A stretch of DNA of 59,204 bases from Moraxella catarrhalis (GTDB lineage Bacteria > Pseudomonadota > Gammaproteobacteria > Pseudomonadales > Moraxellaceae). The translations under genes and the position numbers were made by a program. The stretch covers positions 78,042-137,245 of the forward strand of contig NZ_LWAH01000011.1 in NCBI RefSeq assembly GCF_001632285.1, written 5' to 3'. Below the pieces are notes generated by a model, which saw only the letters and a program-made list of their open reading frames with translations, had not been told where the DNA came from and made no database searches. Shown in pieces: positions 8,557 through 16,796 of this stretch (positions are counted from its first letter, which is position 1; each line of letters begins with the position of its first letter).

Positions 8557-9069
8557 CTAAAACTGACTTTCGTCAATTATGGTTGTGTGTAAATTGCCAT
8601 TTAATTGTTGAATAAGCTCAATGACATAGCCTTGATTGTGATAAAATTCAAACACTTCATCCGCCTTGGAATAACCTGTATTTTCGCCAAATAAATACTC
8701 TTCGCCATACTAAGTATCTCCATAAGCATATTTCACGACATAACTTCCCGCGGGCAGAGTAACATCTAATGTTTCTCCACCACGGATAAAATAACTCACC
8801 AGCTCTTCTCGCTCGTCATAAGCATTGACAATTTTTACCCAATAATGACTTCCTGAGTTGGTTTTTATTTGTAAAGGTGAATCGCCATACAAATTAGGTT
8901 TGTTGGTTGCCCCTGTCTCTGGCAACGGTTGAGCTTCGATCATTTCATTTTTTATTGTAATTCTTGGGCTTGATTGTTCAATGGTATTCGTCTCTAATTC
9001 TTGACTAGAATTATTACCACACCCAAGTAAAAATAAGGTTGCCAAGCATCCAACCAATAAAAATCTCAT
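8557..9069 (-). pseudogene. Lipoprotein gene interrupted by an in-frame TAG
   Basis: The 5' part encodes a lipoprotein signal (MRFLLVGCLATLFLLGCG, lipobox LLGC) and a mature domain ending in LPAGSYVVKYAYGDT. A TAG at 8712-8710 then stops it at about 119 residues. The same frame continues without interruption for 50 more codons (YGEEYLFGENTGYSKADEVFEF onward) to a TAG at 8559-8557, next to the following gene's ribosome site. I recall relatives with Thr-Trp-Tyr-Gly at this point, so the TAG is most simply a TGG tryptophan codon with one base changed. The second ATG (9069) has the better spacing from AAGGAG. It could be read through, truncated-functional, or dead. Confidence 0.7.
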
Positions 9070-9079
9070 CATTATCTCC

Positions 9080-9263
9080 TTAAAATAAATACATTAGACC
9101 ACGAATTGTTCCAACTGGCACAAATAAAATAAAGTCAGCGATTGCCCACATAAAAATTTAGCTTAATCGCACTGGCTTGACCCCTATCCCACCAAATCAC
9201 CGCAATGTCAGCGTTTCTGGCGACATTTAGATTGTCATAATGTGTGCGAAATTTTGTATTCAT
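9080..9263 (-). pseudogene. Remnant of a J-domain (DnaJ-like) membrane protein gene
   Basis: An ATG at 9263 with AAAGG 8 bases upstream opens a 42-codon frame. Its first 23 residues (MNTKFRTHYDNLNVARNADI...) match the start of a J domain. The frame then leaves J-domain sequence before the HPD motif, continues as WWDRGQASAIKLNFYVGNR and stops at 9135. Another frame overlapping the end reads WAIADFILFVPVGTIRGLMYLF, a transmembrane-like C-terminus whose TAA at 9082-9080 abuts the AAGGAG of the next gene. The simplest reading is one J-domain/membrane gene collapsed by internal deletion and frameshift, once leading the operon with the lipoprotein. Confidence 0.5.
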
Positions 9264-9560
9264 TCATCATACCTTTGGCTCATGCGTTTTGATTTTTGTA
9301 TCTATGATAATAAAATCACAGTCATATCATTTGATTTTTATAGTAAGTTGGGTAAGTATTCATTTGGTATGATATCTTGATAATACCCTAAGAACTTTGA
9401 TAAAGTTTTGATATCATCACAGCTTTGGTCAGTGATGATATTAGGATTTTTGCAATCCAAAACTTAAGCATGCCCATCTTTTATCACATAATATAACATA
9501 ATTGATATTTTAGATAGTTTACAAAAAAAAATCATGATTTTTTGTGAAAAAATAACCAAA
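9264..9560. other. AT-rich intergenic region
   Basis: No gene is visible here. It should hold the promoter of the decayed operon on the minus strand. A self-complementary run, CAAAAAATCATGATTTTTTG, sits at about 9525-9545, just after the 3' end of the next minus-strand gene, and may act as its terminator. Confidence 0.4.
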
Positions 9561-9806
9561 TTATCGCCTTTTTTCAAAAAAGATAGAAAATAACCCAACC
9601 ACGACGGTCAAAATAATCGGTATCAGAATTCTATCAGCAATCGTACCCACAATCATCCAAGCGATCAGCCAAAGTATCGCACGAGTAAATCCTGTCACAC
9701 CAATCCAGCCCCATAAAATATAGCCACTGACCAACCATATGGCAATATAAGACACCGTATACAACACCCCTACGATGGTGGTCAATTTTTTATCATTATC
9801 GTACAT
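9561..9806 (-). CDS. Small two-helix membrane protein, unknown function
   Basis: The 81-residue protein has a good ribosome site (GGAGAGTT just before the ATG) and strongly hydrophobic stretches at about residues 9-30 and 38-75, with a charged start (MYDNDKK) and a basic end (FFEKRR). This suggests a small inner-membrane protein with two or three helices. I do not recognise a family. It stands alone between two gene-poor stretches, upstream of the decayed lipoprotein patch. Confidence 0.6.
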   Translation of the reverse strand: MYDNDKKLTTIVGVLYTVSYIAIWLVSGYILWGWIGVTGFTRAILWLIAWMIVGTIADRILIPIILTVVVGLFSIFFEKRR

Positions 9807-10178
9807 AACTCTCCAAAATTTTTGATTTCAACCTTGATATGTCCATATTACAATCATTTAGTCTGAATTTAAATAAATATAAGCTTATCATTTAACAGCC
9901 AATACGATGCTTTGATTCATTGTTAAGATTTTTATGCTGAATGTTAACAGTGGCACGAGTTAATAGTGTGCCTAAATTACATAAAGCACATTATTGGACA
10001 TATGGATAAATGATAAAAAGTAGCAATGGGCTTACAGCAGTTATGCCAAAATAAAGCATGGCAAAAGTATGCCCAACTTAAAAAGAATGCAGAGAGTGGA
10101 GAGATTGGAAAGGTTGGAAAGGTTGTTAATTCCATGATTAGATTTAACCATCAGGCAAATTAAAATCAATGGCATCTG
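9807..10178. other. Intergenic stretch, no gene seen
   Basis: This 372-base region lies between the ugd-like gene end and a small membrane protein gene, both on the minus strand. It contains a short imperfect purine-rich direct repeat (GGAAAGGTT twice, about 10108-10126). No convincing promoter, hairpin or coding frame is seen. Confidence 0.4.
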
Positions 10179-11447
10179 CTATGAATACTTTTCTCGCCCA
10201 ATACCATAATAAGGTGCTGTCAGCATGGCGATTTGTTCATCATCTAAAACATTTTTGGCATCAAAAATTGCAATGTTAATTTGATTGAGCACATGAATAT
10301 CAGGCTTGGTTAATAAAGACCAATTGATGATGAACAGTGCATCAGCTTGTACCAAATCCTGATAAGGATCATCAGTCAATCTTAACAATGGATGATCGCC
10401 ATAAGTTGATTGCATTTCAAAGGCGGTATTATGTGCAAAAACGAGCGTACAAATGCCATACGACCAAAGCAGCTCAATCAATGGATGAATGGCAGAATTA
10501 ATCATGCGTGATGCACCATTTCGATAACCTGCTCCCCAAATCATGACCGTTTTATGCTCAATAAAACCATTAAAATATTGCCAAAACTTACGAAAAATCA
10601 GCTCTTTTTGGTCGTCATTGATGTGACTGACAGCACTGATAAGCGAAGTGTCGACACGGTTTTGTTTAAACTTATCCATTAAAAGCTCAAGCTCTCGTGG
10701 CAATGTCTTGCCACCAAAGCCCCATCCTGCCGACAGATAAGCCGAACCGATACGACCATCTTGGGCAATGATGCGTTCAACTGATTTGATATTTACCCCT
10801 TGATTATCAGCAAGTCTTGCCATCTCATTCATAAAAGACAGCCGAGTTGCCAACATCGCCATCAAAGTACTTCGGGCAAATTCCACCGTTAAAATATCAG
10901 CAACTTGGCAATGCTTGGCATAGGTTTTTAAGCTTAATAATATCTGGCAATAAGCAACACTGCCTGCGGTTTTTTCACCAATCATCACCAAATCCGAATG
11001 ATAAAACGCATTATAATTAGCACCATCTTTCATAAAGCTGATGGGCAAATAATACACCCAAGATGATTTAAATTGTTTGGCAATCTTATCAATCTTACCA
11101 AGCTTTTGCACACCGCTTAAAATAATCCGACTGTGCGGACTGTCTAGCACATGTATGATATGGCTAAGCGTGATATCATCCACATCATCTAAAAATAACC
11201 ACAAAACCCCAGCTTGAGCTGATGATAAAAATGTCTGTCTTTGACTGTCTGTGATGATAATTTTTTGTTGAACACAATACAGCTGCCATAATGTATTCAT
11301 CTGATGGTCGCATTGATAATATTCAAGCGTTTGTAAAACTGACAGTTCATCAGCCAGCAAATAAACCGTTTGGTTCATGCTTGCCAGCCAAAGACAAGTA
11401 TTAATCGCTTCATGTTGATGACCAATCACATAGGCATTATTATTCAT
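10179..11447 (-). CDS. UDP-glucose dehydrogenase-like protein lacking catalytic residues
   Basis: The 422-residue protein follows the UDP-glucose/GDP-mannose dehydrogenase fold end to end: an N-terminal Rossmann-like part, a helical core (ARSTLMAMLATRLSFMNEMARLA, 191-213) and a C-terminal UDP-binding part. The active site is rewritten. The block normally GxGYGGxCxPKD reads GWGFGGKTLPRE (241-252), so the catalytic Cys is Thr248 and Asp is Glu252. The conserved Lys and Asn of the core helix are Arg192 and Met196. The SPEFLREG loop reads PISFMKDG (135-142). The GxGxxG nucleotide motif is also lost (VIGHQHEA). It cannot be an ordinary Ugd. It overlaps pgi by 8 bases and has a good ribosome site (AAGGA), so expression is likely. 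Confidence 0.8.
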   Translation of the reverse strand: MNNNAYVIGHQHEAINTCLWLASMNQTVYLLADELSVLQTLEYYQCDHQMNTLWQLYCVQQKIIITDSQRQTFLSSAQAGVLWLFLDDVDDITLSHIIHVLDSPHSRIILSGVQKLGKIDKIAKQFKSSWVYYLPISFMKDGANYNAFYHSDLVMIGEKTAGSVAYCQILLSLKTYAKHCQVADILTVEFARSTLMAMLATRLSFMNEMARLADNQGVNIKSVERIIAQDGRIGSAYLSAGWGFGGKTLPRELELLMDKFKQNRVDTSLISAVSHINDDQKELIFRKFWQYFNGFIEHKTVMIWGAGYRNGASRMINSAIHPLIELLWSYGICTLVFAHNTAFEMQSTYGDHPLLRLTDDPYQDLVQADALFIINWSLLTKPDIHVLNQINIAIFDAKNVLDDEQIAMLTAPYYGIGREKYS

Positions 11448-13068
11448 TGATTATCCTTGACTGCTTGATGACAGACAAAAGTGTATTGGTCGAATGATCG
11501 AAGCAGTCTGTATTTGTCTTACTGATCAGCTCGTCATAGACACGATTTGCCATCACTTTACCAACTTCCACGCCCCATTGATCAAAAGGATTAATTTGCC
11601 AAAGTACGCTCATGACATACACTTTATGCTCATACAAAGCAATTAATGCCCCTAAAGTTTTGGGGTTTAAATCACCCAATAACAGTGTTGTGGAAGGCTG
11701 ATTGCCCCGATATTTTTTAAATTTTGCCAAATCATCTGCCGCATTTGCCACGCCATGCGGTAGTGCAGCGTTGCCAAAGGCGAGGACTTGAGACTGTGCC
11801 AAACAATTGGCCAATGACAGTTTGTGCTGGTAAACTAAAGAGTTATTCACGATTTGAGTATCATTATAGCGATGAATTGGGGTAATAAAATCACAAGACA
11901 CCCGCTGTGTTCCTTGATGGAGTAATTGATAAAACGCATGTTGTGCATTTGAGCCAATGTCTCCCCATAAAATTGGGCAAGTCCTATAATTGACCGATTC
12001 TCCTGTGCGTTTGACCGATTTACCGTTAGATTCCATTTCAAGCTGGGTTAAATAGTTAGGAAAATGGCTCAATCGACCATCATAAGGCAAGACAGTATGT
12101 GCATTAATACCCAAAAAAGTTGCATTCCAAACACCAATAAGTCCTAGCAATACAGGCAAATTTTTATAAAAATCTGCCTGTGCAAAGTGCTTATCCATCT
12201 CATGTGCACCTGCCAATAATGCACGAAAATTAGCCATGCCAATACGCACCGCAATCGCAAGTCCAATCGCTGACCACATACTAAACCTGCCACCAACCCA
12301 ATCCCATAATAAAAGCTGATTGTCTGGATGAATGCCCCAATCGCTCATCTTGTCAGGTCGTGTGGAGATACCGATAAAATGACGGCGTAAAATTGTTGGC
12401 TTATGTGCATAAGCGGCCAGCAACCAGCTTAATGCTGTTTTGGCATTGGATAAAGTATCTACCGTACCAAAGGATTTTGATGATATGATAAATAAAGTTG
12501 TCTGCGGATTGAGTTTTTTTAATAAACTTTCTAATTGTGTGCCATCCATATTAGAAACAAAGTGAACATGGATATCAGTATCTGCCCACTCAGACAGTGC
12601 TGTTGTTGCCATCAACGGACCTAAGTCCGACCCTCCGACGCCAATATTCACCACATCACGGATCGCCTTGCCTGAATAGCCACGCCAAATACCGCTACGG
12701 ATACGATGAACCAAGGCTTCACATTTATCTAAACTATCATGTACCTGCTGCCCAACATCCACGCCATCAACGATAAGCGGCTCACCTTTTGGTAAACGCA
12801 ATGCGGTATGCAGTGCCGCCCTTTGCTCGGTATCATTGACCTTTTCACCTGCCAATAATGCCTTAATTTTTTGTGATAATTCACATGCATCAGCAAGCTG
12901 TATCAGCTTAAGCAAACTTTCATCATCAATGGCCTGCTTACTAAAATCCATATAAATATCACACGCTGTCGCTGAAAATTTTTGGCCACGGTTGCTATCA
13001 GTGGTAAAATAATGCTGCAGATTAATGGGTGAGTGAGCAAGTCTTTTTAAGTCATGCCAAGTATTCAT
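11440..13068 (-). CDS. pgi: Glucose-6-phosphate isomerase
   Basis: Pgi interconverts glucose-6-phosphate and fructose-6-phosphate in the cytoplasm, feeding nucleotide-sugar synthesis here more than glycolysis. The 542-residue protein has the family signatures VGGRFSMWSAIGL and GVEVGKVMA (catalytic Lys in the second), plus VGGSDLGP for phosphate binding and SNAQHAFYQL with the catalytic His. ATG at 13068 is taken instead of the TTG at 13071 because AAGGA lies 6 bases upstream. It sits 32 bases after galU and overlaps the degenerate ugd-like gene. The order galU-pgi-ugd recalls the galU/ugd/gpi module beside Acinetobacter capsule loci. Confidence 0.97.
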   Translation of the reverse strand: MNTWHDLKRLAHSPINLQHYFTTDSNRGQKFSATACDIYMDFSKQAIDDESLLKLIQLADACELSQKIKALLAGEKVNDTEQRAALHTALRLPKGEPLIVDGVDVGQQVHDSLDKCEALVHRIRSGIWRGYSGKAIRDVVNIGVGGSDLGPLMATTALSEWADTDIHVHFVSNMDGTQLESLLKKLNPQTTLFIISSKSFGTVDTLSNAKTALSWLLAAYAHKPTILRRHFIGISTRPDKMSDWGIHPDNQLLLWDWVGGRFSMWSAIGLAIAVRIGMANFRALLAGAHEMDKHFAQADFYKNLPVLLGLIGVWNATFLGINAHTVLPYDGRLSHFPNYLTQLEMESNGKSVKRTGESVNYRTCPILWGDIGSNAQHAFYQLLHQGTQRVSCDFITPIHRYNDTQIVNNSLVYQHKLSLANCLAQSQVLAFGNAALPHGVANAADDLAKFKKYRGNQPSTTLLLGDLNPKTLGALIALYEHKVYVMSVLWQINPFDQWGVEVGKVMANRVYDELISKTNTDCFDHSTNTLLSVIKQSRIINE

Positions 13069-13100
13069 CAATCGTCCTTGTTTTTTGGTTTTGCTAAAAA

Positions 13101-13973
13101 TTAAAACGACTGATCGACTTGACTGGCAAAATAAGCAAATGCCTGAATATAGCTTGTCATATCACCAGCGTCAAAGCTTGCCCCTTTTATTGTTACCACA
13201 TCCATACCCTGCTGGCTGATGAGTGCATCGATGGCATCGGTGAGCTGAATCTCACCGCCTACGCTTGGCTTGGTTTTTGCCAAATACTCAAAAATTTCAG
13301 GGCTAAATACATATCGCCCCACTACAGCAAGATTGGACGGTGCAAGATCCAAACTTGGTTTTTCGACAAAACCCAGTACATCAAATGGGTGATTAGCATC
13401 CGATTTTTGTACACTTTGCCGATCCTTTAGCCGAGCAATGCCATATTTATGCACCTGACTATCTGCCACAGGTTCAACCAAAATTTGACTGCGGCCAGTT
13501 TGGGCAAATCTTGTCATCATATATGCCAAGTTATCTGCCCTAAAATCGGTCGTAAATGGATCTAGCACGACATCAGGCAACAGCACAACAAATGGATTAT
13601 CGCCCACCACAGCACGCCCTTGTAGCACTGCATGACCAAGCCCCAACGGATAACCTTGACGCACACTGACAATGCGTACATCTTTGGGTAAAAAGTTTAG
13701 GCCATCTGCCAAGCCATCTTTGCCTTTTTGGCGTAACTGGCTATCAAGTTCGGTATTGATATCAAAATAGTTTTCAATCGCCTGCTTTTGAGCATGATTG
13801 ACCAACACAATGGTTTTAATGCCCGCACGCACCGCCTCCATAACCACATAATGAATAGCAGGTTTATCACCCAGTGGCAACAGCTCTTTGGGTACAGCTT
13901 TTGATAAAGGCAGCATACGAGTACCAAAGCCTGCGGTGGGAATGATGGCATGGGTAATGGTGTTCATAATCAT
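13101..13973 (-). CDS. galU: UTP-glucose-1-phosphate uridylyltransferase
   Basis: GalU forms UDP-glucose from UTP and glucose-1-phosphate. The N-terminal nucleotidyltransferase motif reads IIPTAGFGTRMLPLSKAVPKE, and LPLGDKPAIHYVVMEA follows. FVVLLPDVVLD carries the metal-binding Asp, and GFVEKP and VVGRYVFSPEIFE are characteristic. The start is ambiguous among a GTG at 13979 and ATGs at 13973 and 13967; 13973 is chosen for its spacing from an AGAG element, and all keep the whole domain. It follows plsB by 67 bases and precedes pgi, probably one transcript. UDP-glucose is the substrate of GalE and would be that of a true Ugd. Confidence 0.95.
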   Translation of the reverse strand: MIMNTITHAIIPTAGFGTRMLPLSKAVPKELLPLGDKPAIHYVVMEAVRAGIKTIVLVNHAQKQAIENYFDINTELDSQLRQKGKDGLADGLNFLPKDVRIVSVRQGYPLGLGHAVLQGRAVVGDNPFVVLLPDVVLDPFTTDFRADNLAYMMTRFAQTGRSQILVEPVADSQVHKYGIARLKDRQSVQKSDANHPFDVLGFVEKPSLDLAPSNLAVVGRYVFSPEIFEYLAKTKPSVGGEIQLTDAIDALISQQGMDVVTIKGASFDAGDMTSYIQAFAYFASQVDQSF

Positions 13974-14040
13974 TTTCACTCTAATGACAATTGGTTGGTG
14001 TGTAAACTTTTTTATTCAAACTTAGCAAAAAAACCGCCTG

Positions 14041-16620
14041 CTATCTTATCCCAAACTTGCGTTTTTTCTCCATGCTTGCCATCGCTAAACCTAGCTCATC
14101 AGAAGAAAGGCTTGCGGTATGGGTTAGCACTTGCATCATATCTGGCTGTAGTACAAACTTTGCAAATTCAGCAATGCGGTCAATACGCTCATCAAAGGAT
14201 AATAAATTGGTCTCTGTATTGATACTGATATAACCCATGCGAACCAAAGTATCAATAAAGCTTGTAAACAATGCTTTATCAAACATATCTGGTAAATCAT
14301 CGGCATGCAGCACCGATACACGCTGACCGACAACATGGCATAAAGTCACCACCTGTTCGGTCGTCAGACGGTCTGAACCTTGTTTGGAAAGCAAGGTTAA
14401 TGCCATAAAGTAACGCTCAAGACTTTGCTGGGCTGGACTTGCCAGTACGATCAGTTTTTGATAAGCCTGTGAATTGCCCTCAGGACTGCCCACAATGCCC
14501 TGACCTAGCTCAACAATTACCTCTTGTTCAATCAGTAATTTTAGCACTTGATGAACTTTTTCAATGATATTTTTAAGTGATATTTTTAAAAATAACTCAC
14601 TTTGCAAAAATGGATATAAAAGCTCAGTAATACCATCTAACTTTTGATGACTGATACGACCATTTCTTTGTACCAATGCTGCCAGTAAACTTGCGATGAT
14701 AAATACATGCAAAATATTATTCTTAAAATAAGATAAAAGTGGCACTTGCTTATCTGCCACACGAATCATATCACCCAAAATATGTGGGGTGCGTTCAATG
14801 AGCTTAAGCTTCACCCCATAATTTAAAATCTGCCTTGGTGTCATATCGGTGACATGGGTGTCATCATCATAAGGCAAGGCTTGGGCAATGTGCTGATACA
14901 GACGGATTTGTTCAAGGCATTGGGCTTCATCAAGTGCAGCATTTGGTGTTGACAGCAGGGCCAATGCCAATAGCGAAACAGGATTCACCACAGCGGCTTT
15001 ATTGATATTTTGCATGACCTTGACGCCCAAGTTTTGAACCATGGCGTGGACTTTTTTGGTGTTTTCATCACTATCATCGCATGCGTTGACCTGAAATTTT
15101 TCCATAAAGTCTGTCAAATATAAAGGGCTGCCAAATGACAAATGCACCGTCCCAAAGATACGCTCAATTTTGCGTGCCGTTTTTAATAAGCCAAGTAAAT
15201 TTTCGCTTTCTTTGGGTTTACCTTTGAGTTCTCCCACATAAGTTGCTCCCTCCATGATGCGTTCATAGCTGATATAAGCTGGGATAAATACAACAGGTTT
15301 GGCAGGTTTACGCAAATGGCTGTTGACTGTCATCGCAAGCATACCAAGCTTAGGTGGCAACAGACGACCTGTGCGTGAACGCCCTCCTTCAATGAAATAC
15401 TCTATCGGTGCTTGACGCTGCATCAAACTATGTACATACTCTTTAAAAACAGTGCTATACAGTGTATTGCCTTTAAAGCTGCGACGCATAAAAAATGCAC
15501 CCCCGCTTCTTAACAATTCTCCGAGTATAGGAATATTGAGATTCTCACCCGCTGCCACATGCGGAATACGCAAACCCCGCTTATAAATCACGTACGATAA
15601 CAAAAGATAATCAACATGGCTTCTATGACATGGAACATAAACAACCTGATAATCTGGTGCAAGTGTACGCACACGCTCAAAATGACGCACTTGAACGCCA
15701 TCATACAGCCGTGTCCAAAGCCAAGTTAAAAAATGGTCAAAAAAACGCACCACTGAATGTGAATAATTGCTGGTAATCTCGCCCAAATAGCCCTGAGCTT
15801 CTGCTTTAACGGCGGCGATGGATTTACCAGATGTCGCTGCTTGCTCTTCAATGGCTTTTACCACTTTAGGTGAGGATAAAATTTCACCTGCCACATTTCT
15901 TTTATCAGATAAATCAGGGCCGACGATGCTGGTGCGTTGTTTGTCCAAATAACCTTGAAGACGCTGTGCAATGGCGATCGTCATGCCATCTTCGCCAGAT
16001 GCTTGAGTTTGGGCAATTAGGGTTTGTAAATCTTTTGCTTGGGAAAAATGGATAAAAGTATCACGACCCATCACACCAATATTAAACAACTGTTTGGCTT
16101 TTGAAGGCGACTCCCACTCATCTGCCATCAGTAAGCGAAATAAAGATTCCTCTTTATCTGGTGCTCGCCCCCACAGAATGGTCACAGGCACCAGATTAAT
16201 TTTTAGCTCAGGATTATCAAGGCAAGCTTGTATCAGTCGTTTAAGACGAGGTACATGCCTATTTGTGCTTTTTGTACGACGGTCTTTTAAAAAAATCATG
16301 GCAGAAGTTTCATGAATCTGTTCAGCATGCACCTCTGCTAATGCTGCAGGTAAACCCAGTGCCTCGGTTTGCATACCAACAAGCAGACTGTTTGAGCGTG
16401 AATACGACCGAATCACATAAAAAGTCGGTACTTTATCATCAATCTTTGGTATCTCACCTAATAAAGCTGGCTTAACCACAAGCGATAATCCTTTGGTTGA
16501 AGCACGGCGATAAGGGCTTGGTGTGCGTTCATTGCCATGATCTTGGCTATTTTGGGGCGGTTTGGGTAACGCACTTGGTTGGCTGCCAGATTTTTTGAAC
16601 AAATTTACAAGTTTTTGCAT
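14041..16620 (-). CDS. plsB: Glycerol-3-phosphate 1-O-acyltransferase
   Basis: PlsB acylates glycerol-3-phosphate at position 1, the first committed step of phospholipid synthesis at the inner membrane. The 859-residue length fits the large PlsB type, not PlsY. Acyltransferase motifs are visible in order: HRSHVDYLLLSY (HX4D catalytic pair), GGAFFMRRSFKGN, YFIEGGRSRTGRLLPPKLGML, and VVFIPAYISYER. The N-terminal region (about 1-270) is the long family-specific extension and the C-terminus is a helical domain. No clear ribosome site precedes the ATG. It is divergent from tesB and probably heads the plsB-galU-pgi-ugd-like unit. Confidence 0.96.
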   Translation of the reverse strand: MQKLVNLFKKSGSQPSALPKPPQNSQDHGNERTPSPYRRASTKGLSLVVKPALLGEIPKIDDKVPTFYVIRSYSRSNSLLVGMQTEALGLPAALAEVHAEQIHETSAMIFLKDRRTKSTNRHVPRLKRLIQACLDNPELKINLVPVTILWGRAPDKEESLFRLLMADEWESPSKAKQLFNIGVMGRDTFIHFSQAKDLQTLIAQTQASGEDGMTIAIAQRLQGYLDKQRTSIVGPDLSDKRNVAGEILSSPKVVKAIEEQAATSGKSIAAVKAEAQGYLGEITSNYSHSVVRFFDHFLTWLWTRLYDGVQVRHFERVRTLAPDYQVVYVPCHRSHVDYLLLSYVIYKRGLRIPHVAAGENLNIPILGELLRSGGAFFMRRSFKGNTLYSTVFKEYVHSLMQRQAPIEYFIEGGRSRTGRLLPPKLGMLAMTVNSHLRKPAKPVVFIPAYISYERIMEGATYVGELKGKPKESENLLGLLKTARKIERIFGTVHLSFGSPLYLTDFMEKFQVNACDDSDENTKKVHAMVQNLGVKVMQNINKAAVVNPVSLLALALLSTPNAALDEAQCLEQIRLYQHIAQALPYDDDTHVTDMTPRQILNYGVKLKLIERTPHILGDMIRVADKQVPLLSYFKNNILHVFIIASLLAALVQRNGRISHQKLDGITELLYPFLQSELFLKISLKNIIEKVHQVLKLLIEQEVIVELGQGIVGSPEGNSQAYQKLIVLASPAQQSLERYFMALTLLSKQGSDRLTTEQVVTLCHVVGQRVSVLHADDLPDMFDKALFTSFIDTLVRMGYISINTETNLLSFDERIDRIAEFAKFVLQPDMMQVLTHTASLSSDELGLAMASMEKKRKFGIR

Positions 16621-16697
16621 AAATTAATCAATACAAAGAAGTGAATTTTTATTCTATCATTGTTTGGATTTTTTACCTAAAAAATTGATAAAAAAGT

Positions 16698-16706
16698 GGT
16701 ATAATT
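16698..16706 (+). promoter_or_regulatory. Extended -10 promoter for tesB
   Basis: TGG followed directly by a perfect TATAAT (16701-16706) forms an extended -10. No good -35 is found 17 bases upstream, which extended -10 promoters can tolerate. The leader to the tesB ATG is about 85 bases. Confidence 0.55.
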
Positions 16707-16796
16707 TTGACAGTTTTTAATTTATGCCAAAGATATTTTAAGGTCATCACCCAACCAAATTGATGATAATATCAGTCAACCAACACGCAACACTTA

